This document shows positions 8,254-17,380 of a stretch of DNA of 64,000 bases, piece after piece (the stretch's first letter is position 1; each line of letters starts with the position of its first letter). Source of the DNA: Eggerthella sinensis. Lineage in GTDB: Bacteria > Actinomycetota > Coriobacteriia > Coriobacteriales > Eggerthellaceae. Both the position numbers and the translations under genes were made by a program. The notes below the pieces were generated by a model that saw only the letters and a program-made list of their open reading frames with translations, searched no databases and had not been told where the DNA came from. Where the stretch lies: positions 1 through 64,000 of the forward strand of contig NZ_PPTT01000020.1 of assembly GCF_003339815.1 (NCBI RefSeq), in the 5' to 3' direction.

Positions 8254-10746
8254 ATGGCTGAACAAACGACGCACGGTTTCACCCGCAGGAGCTTCATCAA
8301 AGGTGCCGCAGCCCTAACAGCCGCCGGCGCTTTAGTAGGTTGTAGCCCAAAGACCGAAAACCTGGAAGAAACCGACGCAAAGAAGGAGGCTCCCGAGACG
8401 CAGATATATGCGGGTTCTTGCCGAGGTGCCTGTATGCAAGGCTGTCTTCTGAACGTGCATGTTCGCGATGGCGGGGTTGTCCGGACCACGGCGCGAGATC
8501 TGCCCGACACTCGTTACAACCGTATCTGTAGCAAAGGTCTCACTCATCCGTTTCGCATGTACAGCGCAGAGCGGCTCCAGTATCCTATGAAGCGGGTTGG
8601 AGAGCGAGGGGAAGCGAATTTCGAAAGGATTTCCTGGGACGAGGCTATTTCGGGTATTGCCGAAAAATGGAAGAGCATTGTGGACGAGTACGGTTCCCAT
8701 GCCGTTGCCGCCATCACATGCGGTGGCAATCTTGGCATTCCGACCTTTGTGTACTCTTCAACGTTGGCGGGTATCTTGGGATTGACCCCGGTCAACACCG
8801 ATTTCGATGCCGCGCATCAGTCGGCCATGAAGCCCATGCTTGGCGGCGGAGACATGTTCCGTCAGCAGAACGAAAATGCCGATCTGGTCAATTCAAAAAC
8901 CATCGTGGCTTGGGGCTTCAATCCTGCCGTTTCCCATGTGCAAACGATGCATTTCATTAACGAGGCCCGAGAAGGCGGCACGCGTTTTATCGTGATCGAT
9001 CCCGTGTTCAGCCCGACGGCTCAATTCGCGGATTGGTTCATTCCCATCAATGCAGGCACCGATGCGGTACTGGCAATGAGCGTTTTGGGCGTTGTTATTG
9101 AGAATGGCTGGCATGACCTCGAGTTCCTCAAGTGTCATACCGAGGCGGGTTTTCTCATAAAAGACAATGGTTCCTTCTTGCGCATGAGCGATTTGGGTGT
9201 AGAGCCAACCGAAGGCGATCCCAATCCCTATACCGGCCAGCCCACGATGATCGATCCATGTGTTGTATGGGATGAAAGCTCTCAGTCCGCTGTCGCTCAT
9301 ACTGAATCCTCCAATCCTCAGCTGTCTAACGTTCCCGAGGTGGAGGGTATGACGGTGAAGACTGAATGGGAGGCAGTTCTCGACTCCATTGCCGCGTACG
9401 ACCCCGATACTGCTGCAGGAATTACGGGCGTTTCCGCTGATGACATTCGTGAACTTGCTCGCGTCTACGGAGAAGATGGCCCGGTTAACACCTACAACAT
9501 CTACGGCTTCAACCACTATTTCAATGCCCATCAGGCATATCGCGCTGTTTATACGCTTGGATTCGCCACGGGCAATGTCGGCAAGCCCGGAGCTGCAACG
9601 GGAAGCGCAAATGGCGAGCCTTATGCGATGTTTAACCTTGTAGGTGCAGCCATGCCCACGGATGATAGCGGCAATTACTGCCAAGGCTCAAACCCTGTCC
9701 AGCCGCCCGTATCTCAGCTCGCATCCATTATTGAGACGGGCGAGTATGCAGGGCAACCGTTCCCGTTGAAAGCGGCTCTCGTTGCCAATTGTAACTTCAT
9801 GGCAACCAATACCGATCGAAATTACACGCTGAAGTGGTTAAGCGGTCTCGATTACGTCGTTGTTGCGGATATGGTCATGAGCGAAACGGCAAAATACGCC
9901 GATGTGATTTTGCCTGTAGCGCATTGGTTTGAGCAGGAGGACGTACTCTGGCAAAGCATTAACCTTCCGTTTGCTCTATGGCAGGATAAAGTGGCGGATC
10001 CTCTTTACGAGAGCAAAACGGATGTGGAAATTGCGAAGCTGCTGGCAGATGCGATGGGGTATACAAATTTCCCGATCCTTTCTAGTCAGGAGGAGTATCT
10101 AAAGACCCTCTTCGATACCGAGGCATTGCGGCAATGCGGGGTTACACTCGACAGGCTGAAGGAAGAGAAGGCGGCTCGCATCTGGACTGCCGATGGGAGC
10201 GAATTAATCGCGTATAAGAATCTGACCTTCAGTACCCCATCGCAAAAAATCTCCTTTTATCGGGAAGCTCCATTTCTCATGTACGACATGGGGCAAGAAG
10301 TCGATGCCGTACGAGAGAGCTGCTTGGCGTGGGATCCGCCGAAGGAAGCGTACGTCAACGGGGAGGTGCGTAAGGTGTTCCCATACCACTGCATCTCGGA
10401 GCGACAGCGTCATCGTACTCATACGCAATGGCAGGATGTGGGCTACCTCAACGAGCTGTATCCCGAATCGGTTTGCAAACTCAACCCTAAAGACGCAAAA
10501 GAGGTTCATATCGAAGAAGGAGACAAGGTCAGGTTGTTCAATGATCGCGGCAGCGTGGTCGTTCGCGTGGCGATACACGCAGGCGTTCCGCAAAAGACCC
10601 TCATCGCTTCTCGCGGGTACGAGATCGATGAGGTTATCGAAGGTCATTTCGGAAACCTTTCGACTCACGAATATGACAATATCAACAAGAACCAGGTGTT
10701 TCTCGATTGCGCAGTAAACATCGAAAAGGTTGAGGAGGGCGAATAG
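8254..10746 (+). CDS. TAT-exported molybdopterin oxidoreductase, catalytic subunit
   Basis: 830 residues of the DMSO-reductase superfamily. The twin-arginine signal (TRRSFIKGAAAL) ends in a lipobox-like ALVGC with C30. A [4Fe-4S] site is formed by C56, C60, C64 and C92. The rest covers the molybdopterin domains and a C-terminal dinucleotide-binding domain (HIEEGDKVRLFNDRGSVVVRV). It heads an operon with a four-cluster Fe-S subunit, a TorD chaperone and a membrane cytochrome, so it is a periplasm-side reductase or oxidase. The substrate cannot be read from sequence. ATG at 8254 follows GAGGAGA. The coding DNA has far lower GC than its neighbours. Confidence 0.9.
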   Translation: MAEQTTHGFTRRSFIKGAAALTAAGALVGCSPKTENLEETDAKKEAPETQIYAGSCRGACMQGCLLNVHVRDGGVVRTTARDLPDTRYNRICSKGLTHPFRMYSAERLQYPMKRVGERGEANFERISWDEAISGIAEKWKSIVDEYGSHAVAAITCGGNLGIPTFVYSSTLAGILGLTPVNTDFDAAHQSAMKPMLGGGDMFRQQNENADLVNSKTIVAWGFNPAVSHVQTMHFINEAREGGTRFIVIDPVFSPTAQFADWFIPINAGTDAVLAMSVLGVVIENGWHDLEFLKCHTEAGFLIKDNGSFLRMSDLGVEPTEGDPNPYTGQPTMIDPCVVWDESSQSAVAHTESSNPQLSNVPEVEGMTVKTEWEAVLDSIAAYDPDTAAGITGVSADDIRELARVYGEDGPVNTYNIYGFNHYFNAHQAYRAVYTLGFATGNVGKPGAATGSANGEPYAMFNLVGAAMPTDDSGNYCQGSNPVQPPVSQLASIIETGEYAGQPFPLKAALVANCNFMATNTDRNYTLKWLSGLDYVVVADMVMSETAKYADVILPVAHWFEQEDVLWQSINLPFALWQDKVADPLYESKTDVEIAKLLADAMGYTNFPILSSQEEYLKTLFDTEALRQCGVTLDRLKEEKAARIWTADGSELIAYKNLTFSTPSQKISFYREAPFLMYDMGQEVDAVRESCLAWDPPKEAYVNGEVRKVFPYHCISERQRHRTHTQWQDVGYLNELYPESVCKLNPKDAKEVHIEEGDKVRLFNDRGSVVVRVAIHAGVPQKTLIASRGYEIDEVIEGHFGNLSTHEYDNINKNQVFLDCAVNIEKVEEGE

Positions 10747-10748
10747 CG

Positions 10749-11369
10749 ATGAGCCGTTATGGGATGGCGATAGACCTCAAGCGATGCATCGGGTGTCATA
10801 CGTGCTCTATTGCGTGCAAAGTAGCGAATAACATGCCCGAGAATGTGCGGTACAGCTGGGTGCGGACAGTAGGGGGAGATGCATCCGACACCGCTTCGGG
10901 AGATTTTCCCAACTGCACTATGTCCTATCTTCCGGTCCAATGCCAGCATTGTGAGAACCCGGCTTGCTTGGACGTTTGTCCTACGGGGGCTACCTCGAAG
11001 GATGAGGAGACGGGCATTGTTTCGGTGGACAGCGAGCTGTGCATCGGGTGCGAGTCGTGCATCAAGGCGTGTCCGTACGAGGGCGTGCGCACGCTGATCA
11101 AGAGCCCCGAGTACTACCTCGACGTGGTGGTGGGCGAGTACGACGCGCCGCCGCACAAGGGCGGCACGGTGGAGAAGTGCACGTTCTGCAAGAACCTCAT
11201 CGACCGCGGCGAGGTGCCGGCGTGCATGCAGCTGTGCCCGGGCCGCGCGCGCTACTGGGGCGATCTCGACGACCCCGAGTCGGATGTGTCGAAGGCCATC
11301 GCGGGACGTGAGACCATGTTCCTGCACGAAGAGGGCGGCACGAAGCCGAGCGTGTATTACCTGCAATAA
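10749..11369 (+). CDS. DmsB-like subunit with four [4Fe-4S] clusters
   Basis: 206 residues with four cysteine groups: CIGCHTCSIAC, CQHCENPACLDVCPTGA, CIGCESCIKACPYEG and CTFCKN...CMQLCPG. It carries electrons between the membrane cytochrome and the molybdenum subunit, whose stop lies two bases upstream. It has no signal and would be exported with the TAT-bearing partner. Base use changes inside the gene: the first 250-290 bases resemble the AT-richer upstream gene, the rest has the high GC of the surrounding genome. Confidence 0.92.
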   Translation: MSRYGMAIDLKRCIGCHTCSIACKVANNMPENVRYSWVRTVGGDASDTASGDFPNCTMSYLPVQCQHCENPACLDVCPTGATSKDEETGIVSVDSELCIGCESCIKACPYEGVRTLIKSPEYYLDVVVGEYDAPPHKGGTVEKCTFCKNLIDRGEVPACMQLCPGRARYWGDLDDPESDVSKAIAGRETMFLHEEGGTKPSVYYLQ

Positions 11370-11435
11370 CGCAGACGCGGGGCGGCGGTTTTGCAGCGAT
11401 CGCCGCCCCTGCTTGTTGACGAGCGAGGGGGACGT

Positions 11436-12113
11436 ATGGGGCAAGAAGAGGATCTGAAGCAAGCAGTGGGGTTGGCCGACGCGTGCGAGTTGCTGTCGTA
11501 TGCGTTCGCGTATCCCGACGAGCGATTGGCGCAGGCGTTGGTGGACGGCACGCTGGCCGATGACGCGCGGGCGTGCCTGAGCGATGCGGGCGTTGCGGCC
11601 AACGCTGAGGCCGAGGCAGCGGCGGAAGGCTTGCGTGCGTGGCAGGGCGCTTCCATCGAAGAGACGCTGTCCGTCATGCGCAAAACCTACTCGCGCCTGT
11701 ACCTGGCGCCGGGCGGCCACACGCCCATCTTCCCGTACGAAAGCGCGTTTCTCCACGTGGAGCGCGGGCTGCCGGGCATCCCGGCCCTGTTCCGCACAGC
11801 GGTGACGCTCGACGTCGAACGGCATATGCGCGAAGCGGGCGTCGCTGCGAGGAACGGACGCAAGGAGCCGTGCGACAGCGTGTTCGAGGAGTTCGAATTC
11901 TTGTCGTACTTGCACGCGAAGCGCGCCGAAGCGCTACACTGCAATGATGGCGAACGTGCCGTCGCGTGGGCGCAACGCATCGGCGCGTTCGAGGAGGAGC
12001 ATGCTTCGATGTGGCTGCCGACGTTCATGCGGCGCACGCAGGAGCTTGCCGAAGGAACCCCGTACGCAGCGTTCGCCGCGTTGGGGTTGGCGACGATGGG
12101 GGAGCGGTCATGA
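11436..12113 (+). CDS. TorD/DmsD-family molybdoenzyme chaperone
   Basis: 225 residues, mostly helical. The family pattern is clear: SRLYLAPGGHTPIFPYESAFLH (the Y-x-x-LF..P..YES region) and a later FEEFEFLSYL helix. Such proteins bind the TAT signal of the molybdenum subunit and hold it for cofactor insertion. ATG at 11436 follows GAGGGGG. It overlaps the next gene by ATGA. The location inside the operon says its client is the 830-residue enzyme. Confidence 0.88.
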   Translation: MGQEEDLKQAVGLADACELLSYAFAYPDERLAQALVDGTLADDARACLSDAGVAANAEAEAAAEGLRAWQGASIEETLSVMRKTYSRLYLAPGGHTPIFPYESAFLHVERGLPGIPALFRTAVTLDVERHMREAGVAARNGRKEPCDSVFEEFEFLSYLHAKRAEALHCNDGERAVAWAQRIGAFEEEHASMWLPTFMRRTQELAEGTPYAAFAALGLATMGERS

Positions 12114-12814
12114 CGTTGGTGCTGGTGCTGGTGGGAACCGTGGTGTTCGCGTTCGCGTGCAAGCGGCCGATCAAAGCGTGCCCGATGGCGTTCTACGCGC
12201 TGGCCGTGGTGCTCGACGTGCTGTTCGTGGTGGGCTCGTTTATGGGCTTGCCGGCGATGCTGTACGACGTGCTGTTTCTGCTGCTTCACAAATGCACCCT
12301 GGCCACGGCGCTGTTCGCCGTCGTGATGTACATCGGGGTGTTCGCGCGCGACGGCCGCGTGGCGCAGTATTTCCGCCCCATCCGCGCCGAGCTCTCCATC
12401 ATGGCGTGGCTGCTGTCGCTGGGCCACATGGCCATCTACCTTTCCTCGTACGCGAGCACTCTGGCGCTCGGCCTGCCGCAGACGAACGTGGCCGTGGCGC
12501 TGGTGGTGGCGCTCGCGTTGTTCGTGCTGCTCGTGGTGCTGGGCGTGACGTCGTTCAACGTCGTGAAGAAGGGCATGAAGAAGGAGACGTGGAAGCGCGT
12601 GCAGCTGCTGGCGTACCCGTTCTGGGGCCTCGTGTACGTGCACCTGCTGCTCATGCTGCTGCCCTCCGCCCTGCGCGGCGGCGCGGCGGCGCAGGTGAGC
12701 GTGATCGTGTACTCGGTGGTGTTCCTGGGCTACGCCGTCCTGCGCGTTGCCCGCGCGCTGCGCGACCGCCGCGCCGCGCACGACACGCCCGCATCCCCGA
12801 AATGTTTCACGTGA
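12110..12814 (+). CDS. Ferric-reductase-like membrane cytochrome subunit
   Basis: 234 residues, six hydrophobic helices. Histidines sit in helices at LLHKCTLA, SLGHMAIYL and VYVHLLLML, suitable as haem b ligands as in MsrQ/YedZ-type membrane proteins. It probably takes electrons from the quinone pool and feeds the Fe-S subunit in place of a DmsC or NrfD anchor. ATG at 12110 overlaps the chaperone stop. The stop codon lies inside a perfect parS site, so the last codons (K-C-F-T) are dictated by it. Confidence 0.8.
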   Translation: MTLVLVLVGTVVFAFACKRPIKACPMAFYALAVVLDVLFVVGSFMGLPAMLYDVLFLLLHKCTLATALFAVVMYIGVFARDGRVAQYFRPIRAELSIMAWLLSLGHMAIYLSSYASTLALGLPQTNVAVALVVALALFVLLVVLGVTSFNVVKKGMKKETWKRVQLLAYPFWGLVYVHLLLMLLPSALRGGAAAQVSVIVYSVVFLGYAVLRVARALRDRRAAHDTPASPKCFT

Positions 12815-12818
12815 AACA
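12803..12818. other. parS site 1 (ParB binding)
   Basis: TGTTTCACGTGAAACA, the exact bacterial parS consensus. It contains the stop codon of the membrane cytochrome gene. Confidence 0.93.
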
Positions 12819-12834
12819 CGTCCGTTTTCCTCCC

Positions 12835-12850
12835 TGTTTCACGTGAAACA
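12835..12850. other. parS site 2 (ParB binding)
   Basis: Second perfect TGTTTCACGTGAAACA, 32 bp (about three helical turns) from the first, on the same face of the DNA. Confidence 0.93.
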
Positions 12851-12862
12851 GGTGCGCGCGAC

Positions 12863-12892
12863 GAAGCCCCCTGCCGCATGGCCGGGGGCTTC
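12863..12892 (+). terminator. Terminator-like hairpin after the molybdoenzyme operon
   Basis: GAAGCCCCC and GGGGGCTTC form a nine-base stem, with a nested GCC/GGC in the loop. The T-tract is poor. A TATACT -10-like box follows at 12896. Confidence 0.6.
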
Positions 12893-12965
12893 TGCTATAC
12901 TTCCCCTCGGCCGGTCGGCTGCGGAACTCACGCCCGCACCAGACATCGGCTCCGCGTTTGCATCG

Positions 12966-13021
12966 TTGGGCCCTGCACTCGCGGTTTATCAGCTGCCCAA
13001 AACCCGCGGCATCGCGCCGCG
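12966..13021 (+). promoter_or_regulatory. Candidate H-type pseudoknot leader of queT (preQ1 riboswitch-like)
   Basis: Stem 1 is TTGGGC (12966-12971) with GCCCAA (12995-13000). Loop bases CGCGG (12980-12984) can pair with CCGCG (13004-13008) just after an A-run, giving an H-type pseudoknot. The same 3' strand can instead form CGCGGC/GCCGCG (13005-13010 with 13016-13021) directly before the ribosome site AGGAG. preQ1 riboswitches are H-type pseudoknots and often control queT, but this does not match a remembered consensus base for base. Confidence 0.35.
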
Positions 13022-13040
13022 TGGAGACAGGAGCATATCC

Positions 13041-13607
13041 ATGAACAAGAAGACGACGTACGTCGCCCAAGCGGGCATGATTGCGGCCGTGTACGCGGCC
13101 GCAACCCTCATCGCGCTCATGCTGTTGCAGGGCTTGGCCTGGGGGCCGGTGCAATTCCGCATCTCGGAGGCCGTGTGCGTGCTGGCGGTGCTCACTCCTG
13201 CCGCCGTGCCCGGACTCACCATCGGCTGCATCATCGCGAACCTCATGGCGCTCGCCATCAACGGCACCGGCGCCCTCGGCATGCTCGATGTGGTGTTCGG
13301 CAGCCTGGCCACGTTCCTCGGTGCGTTGTGGTGCTGGAAGATGCGTGAGCGCCCGAAGGTGGCGCTGCTGGGGCCGGTCATCGCGAACGCGCTCATCGTG
13401 CCCGCGTACCTGCCGCTGCTGCTGCAGGGCCTGGGCTACTACACCATCCCGTTCACGTCCATCGCGCTCGACGGGCTGTACCTGCCCATGTACCTGTTCG
13501 GCGTCGTGGCCACTGGATTGGGAGAAGCGCTGGTCATGTACGTGTTGGGGCTGCCGCTGCTCTCGGCGCTCAAGCGCTTCAACGTGGTGAAAAAGGCCGC
13601 TGCGTAG
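13041..13607 (+). CDS. queT: QueT-type queuosine-precursor transporter (ECF S component)
   Basis: 188 residues with five to six membrane helices. The QueT signature GPVQFRISEAVCVLAV occurs at about residue 35. Proteins of this family bind preQ0/preQ1 or related bases and work with the shared energy-coupling module (EcfA/A'/T), which is not in the window. ATG at 13041 has AGGAG seven bases upstream. A structured leader lies before it. The gene stands alone between parS sites and a glycosyltransferase-like gene. Confidence 0.85.
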   Translation: MNKKTTYVAQAGMIAAVYAAATLIALMLLQGLAWGPVQFRISEAVCVLAVLTPAAVPGLTIGCIIANLMALAINGTGALGMLDVVFGSLATFLGALWCWKMRERPKVALLGPVIANALIVPAYLPLLLQGLGYYTIPFTSIALDGLYLPMYLFGVVATGLGEALVMYVLGLPLLSALKRFNVVKKAAA

Positions 13608-13777
13608 GCAGTCGTGCGGCCTCGTTGAGGCGGCGATGACGAGGCGGGCATGGAACGCGTGAGCTATGCCCGCTCCACGCGACGGTGACGCGCTTACTGA
13701 TTCGGTGAATTGAGAAGCGTTCGGAGCGAAAATCGGTACAATAACAAAGTTGGGCCTGTTTCGAGTGAAGGACGTGC

Positions 13778-15076
13778 ATGAACCCTGTTATTGTGATTCC
13801 GACTTTCGTGTCTGCTCGCCGCCGCAAAGAAGGCGGCAGCGTGCTCACGACGTACGATCACGCGACCCCCATTTCGCAGCCCGGCGAGCTTCCGCGCTTG
13901 CTGGCGTCGTTGCAGAAGGTGCGCGGCGTCGGTCAGATCATCGTGCTGGTGGTGAGCGAGCCTTCGATCGAGAATCAGGCTGCCGAAAAGATCCAGGGGG
14001 TGGTTTCTCGCTATCCCTCCCTCAACTCCGTGGTGATTGGCGCGCCCGAGCTGGCGCTCATTCAGCAGCGCATGGAGCAGTTGGGCCTGGGCAAGCTGCA
14101 AAAGGAAATCGGCCTGTCCGGATACGGCGCCGTGCGCAACCTCGGCCTGGTGATGGCCGATGTGCTGGGCTTTGACTCCGTGGTGTTCCTCGACGACGAC
14201 GAAGTGGTGGACGACGCCGACTTCTTGCAGAAAGCCATGTACGGCCTGGGCAAGCTCACGAAGAAGGGCATTCCCATCCTGGCCAAAACCGGTTTCTATT
14301 TCAACTCCGAAGGCTCGTACCTGTCGAAGAGCCAGGACAAGTGGTACAACCATTTCTGGCAGCAGGGCAAAGCCTTCAACAAGTGGATTTCGAAGGCCAT
14401 GCGCGGACCGCGCCTCTCGCGTTCGAACCACACGTGCGGCGGCTGTCTGGCCCTGCACAAAGAGGCGTTCAAGCGCCTGTCGTTCGACCCGTGGATCGCG
14501 CGCGGCGAAGACCTCGACTACATGCTTGACCTGCGCATGTACGGCTCCGACATCTGGTTCGACAACCAGTGGAGCCTGCGTCACCTCCCTCCGGAGACCG
14601 AGAGCGAAGGCACGCGCTTCCGTCAGGACATCTTCCGCTGGCTGTACGAGTACCGCAAGATGGAGTACAGCCGCACGCAAATCGACTTGCTGCAGGTGAA
14701 GCCGTCGTCGCTCGAGCCCTATCCGGGCCCGTTCCTCGAGGCCGGCATCACGAAGCGCATTCGCATGACGGCGTTCCTGCGCAGCCTGGCGCGCCCCGAC
14801 AAGAAGGCGTACCGCAAGGCGGCGAAGGCCGCCACGGGCGAGGCTACCACCTATGCGCAGCGCAACTGCTCGAAGTACTTCGAGTTCCAGTTCGTGTGGC
14901 CCGAGCTCATGGCGCGCATGGAGAACGATCAGATTCTGCGCACCGCGCTCATGCAGTCGGCGGCGCAGCGTCAGGCCAGCATGGGCTCCGAGCGCATGGC
15001 GGCCGCGCAGGCCGTTGCGGCTGCGGGCATCGATCCGGGCGTGACGAGCGAGATTCGCCTCAACGTGGCAGAGTAG
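13778..15076 (+). CDS. Glycosyltransferase family 2-like protein
   Basis: 432 residues, soluble. It starts with the GT-A strand PVIVIPTF, has the metal-binding FLDDDEVVDD at about residue 146 and a later RGEDLDYMLDL, the usual acidic acceptor-side motif. There is a CGGCLALHKEAF loop before it. The C-terminal 120 residues are helical and rich in Ala, Arg and Gln. Nucleotide-sugar donor and acceptor are unknown. A -10-like TACAAT lies at 13737. The TauE-type permease follows after 13 bases, so they may be one operon. Confidence 0.78.
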   Translation: MNPVIVIPTFVSARRRKEGGSVLTTYDHATPISQPGELPRLLASLQKVRGVGQIIVLVVSEPSIENQAAEKIQGVVSRYPSLNSVVIGAPELALIQQRMEQLGLGKLQKEIGLSGYGAVRNLGLVMADVLGFDSVVFLDDDEVVDDADFLQKAMYGLGKLTKKGIPILAKTGFYFNSEGSYLSKSQDKWYNHFWQQGKAFNKWISKAMRGPRLSRSNHTCGGCLALHKEAFKRLSFDPWIARGEDLDYMLDLRMYGSDIWFDNQWSLRHLPPETESEGTRFRQDIFRWLYEYRKMEYSRTQIDLLQVKPSSLEPYPGPFLEAGITKRIRMTAFLRSLARPDKKAYRKAAKAATGEATTYAQRNCSKYFEFQFVWPELMARMENDQILRTALMQSAAQRQASMGSERMAAAQAVAAAGIDPGVTSEIRLNVAE

Positions 15077-15089
15077 AAGGCGATCGTAG

Positions 15090-16007
15090 ATGGAAGTGTT
15101 CACCCTGTTCGTGCTTCCGGCAATCGTCGGCGTGGGTATCGGCATCCTGTCGGGATTGCTCGGTATCGGCGGCGGCACGGTGATGGTGCCCATCTTCCGT
15201 TTGGCGTTCGACATGAGCCCCGTGATGTCGACGGCAACCTCGCTGTTCGCCATTATTCCGACGTCCATTTCGGGTGCGGCGTCGCATATCCGTCACAAGA
15301 CGTGCATCGTGTCGCTGGGCGTGGCCGCCGGCCTTGGCGGTGCGCTCACATCGCCGATTGGCGTGTGGCTTGCGCAGATTTCCCCGGCGTGGCTCATCAT
15401 GGTGGCCGCCGCTCTCATCATCAGCTGGTCGGCTGCGAAGATGCTGGGCAAGGCGTTCAAGATGCAAGCCAAGAAGAAGGCGGAGAAGAAGGCCGAGCAG
15501 GTTCCCGCACCGATGGACGCGGTCGAGCTCGACGAGGAAGCGCTCGAGCGCGCAGCCGACGCGGCGGCGAACGACGATGCGCTGGCCGAGCCGGCCGCAG
15601 AGACGGCAGGCGACGCTCCCCGCAAGCTCACGCGCAAGCAGCTGCTCGTCGGTGTGGCTATCGGCCTGGCTGCGGGCTTGGCCTCGGGCTACGTCGGCGT
15701 CGGCGGCGGCTTCATCATGGTGCCGCTCATGCTGTCGCTCGTGGGCATCGAGATGCGCCAGGCGTCGGGCACCTCGCTCATCGCCGTCATGATTCTGGCT
15801 GTCCCCGGCGTTATCGAGCAGGCGTTGCTGGGCAACATCAACTACATGGCCGGCATTGCCATCGTGATTGGCTCTATCCCCGGCGCGGTTATCGGCGCGC
15901 GTCTCGTGCGCGTCGTGCCCGAGGTCGTCCTGCGTTTCATCTTCGGAGGCTTCCTGATTGTGGCCGCCGTCATCCTCGTGCTGAACGAATTCGGTATACT
16001 GGGCTGA
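15090..16007 (+). CDS. TauE/SafE-type anion permease
   Basis: 305 residues. Two related halves of about four helices, each with the family glycine motif: GLLGIGGGTVMVP (about 22-34) and GYVGVGGGFIMVP (about 203-215). Members export or import sulfite, sulfoacetate or related organosulfur anions; the substrate here is unknown. The halves are joined by an unusually long cytoplasmic linker (about 125-190) with a Lys-rich stretch followed by a very acidic, Ala-rich stretch. Confidence 0.88.
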   Translation: MEVFTLFVLPAIVGVGIGILSGLLGIGGGTVMVPIFRLAFDMSPVMSTATSLFAIIPTSISGAASHIRHKTCIVSLGVAAGLGGALTSPIGVWLAQISPAWLIMVAAALIISWSAAKMLGKAFKMQAKKKAEKKAEQVPAPMDAVELDEEALERAADAAANDDALAEPAAETAGDAPRKLTRKQLLVGVAIGLAAGLASGYVGVGGGFIMVPLMLSLVGIEMRQASGTSLIAVMILAVPGVIEQALLGNINYMAGIAIVIGSIPGAVIGARLVRVVPEVVLRFIFGGFLIVAAVILVLNEFGILG

Positions 16008-16055
16008 TAGTCCCAGGCGCGTCGCTTGGGTCGGTTGAGCAACGCGGGAGGTACC

Positions 16056-17372
16056 ATGCAGGAAGAGACGAAGGGTTCGAAGTCGACGTTGCCGCGCTTC
16101 TTTACCCTCGAGATGTTCATGTTCACCATCACAGCCCTGTCGGGCCTCGTGCTGCTGTGGTCTATCGCGGTGCCGTACCGCAACGTGGCCGTTATGGTGC
16201 TTGCCGGCATCGTGTTCACGTTCTCCATCGTGGTGGTTATCCGCCTCATCATGGACCCCGATTCGGTGCGCGCCCGGCAATCGGACTCCATGCTGAAGCT
16301 GGCAAGCCAGACGCTGGCCTGCATGAACGATGGCATGGACCGTACGGCCGCGCAGAAAATTTGCGGGCTGCTGCTGCCGTCGACCGCCGCCATCGCCGTA
16401 GCCATCACCGACAAGGATCAGATTCTGGGATACGCCGGCTTCGAGGAGGCGCAGAATCCGTCGGGCAGCATCATCCGCACGCACGCCACGCATGCCACGC
16501 TCGCCGACGGGAAGCTGCGCATCCTGTTCACGCCGGAGGACATTGGGTTCCCCAGCGAATCGTCCAACATCAAAGCCGCCATCATCGTGCCGCTTGCGGT
16601 GGGGCGCAACGTGGAGGGCACGCTCAAGTTCTACTACCGTCGCGCGAACCACATCAGCGAGACACAGAAGTCCATTGCCGAAGGGTTCGGTCAGCTGCTG
16701 TCCACGCAGATGGCCGCGTCGGCGTTGGAAGAGCAAACCCAGCTGGCCACGCGCATGGAGCTCAAGATGCTGCAGAGCCAGATCAACCCGCACTTCCTGT
16801 TCAACACCATCAACACCATTGCTTCGCTCATTCGCACCGATCCCGAGACGGCGCGCAAGCTGCTGCGCGAGTTCGCCGTGTTCTACCGGCGCACGCTTGA
16901 GGACTCGGCCGACCTCATCGTGTTTGCGCGCGAGATGGAGCAGACGAAGCGCTACTTTACGTTCGAGGTTGCGCGGTTCGGCGCCGATCGCGTGCAGATG
17001 GAGATGGACGTGGACCCGCGCGTCGAGGACATGATGGTGCCGCCGTTTTTGCTGCAGCCCCTCGTGGAGAACGCCGTGCGGCACGCGATGCCGTCGGAGG
17101 GCAAGCTCACTATCGTGGTGACGGGCAAGGTGGAAGGCGACGACGTGATTGTGAGCGTGTGCGATGACGGCGTGGGCATGACCGAAGAGGCACGCTGCAA
17201 CATCATGCATCCCGAGTCGTCGAGCGGCCTCGGCATCGCAGTGAAGAACGTGCACGATCGCATTTGCGGCTACTTCGGCCCCGGTACGCGCATGGAAGTG
17301 GAAAGCGAGCTCGGTAGCGGCACTTGCGTCATCCTCGTTCTCAAGGAAGGCGCCCGTCGGGATTACGAGTAG
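16056..17372 (+). CDS. LytS-type sensor histidine kinase
   Basis: 438 residues. Two N-terminal helices (about 18-65), a GAF-like domain (about 90-220), the PF06580 histidine box LQSQINPHFLFNTINTIASLI, and an ATPase domain (LVENAVRHAM, DDGVGM, SSGLGIAVKNV). Kinases of this group normally act with a LytTR response regulator, but none is adjacent, so the partner is elsewhere. ATG at 16056 follows GGGAGG. A terminator comes directly after the gene. Confidence 0.88.
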   Translation: MQEETKGSKSTLPRFFTLEMFMFTITALSGLVLLWSIAVPYRNVAVMVLAGIVFTFSIVVVIRLIMDPDSVRARQSDSMLKLASQTLACMNDGMDRTAAQKICGLLLPSTAAIAVAITDKDQILGYAGFEEAQNPSGSIIRTHATHATLADGKLRILFTPEDIGFPSESSNIKAAIIVPLAVGRNVEGTLKFYYRRANHISETQKSIAEGFGQLLSTQMAASALEEQTQLATRMELKMLQSQINPHFLFNTINTIASLIRTDPETARKLLREFAVFYRRTLEDSADLIVFAREMEQTKRYFTFEVARFGADRVQMEMDVDPRVEDMMVPPFLLQPLVENAVRHAMPSEGKLTIVVTGKVEGDDVIVSVCDDGVGMTEEARCNIMHPESSSGLGIAVKNVHDRICGYFGPGTRMEVESELGSGTCVILVLKEGARRDYE

Positions 17373-17380
17373 CAAGAAAA

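Noticed and set aside
8254-10746. Naming the 830-residue molybdoenzyme as a DMSO, thiosulfate or polysulfide reductase
   Set aside because: The cysteine motif and length fit several subfamilies; no substrate-defining residue could be assigned by eye.
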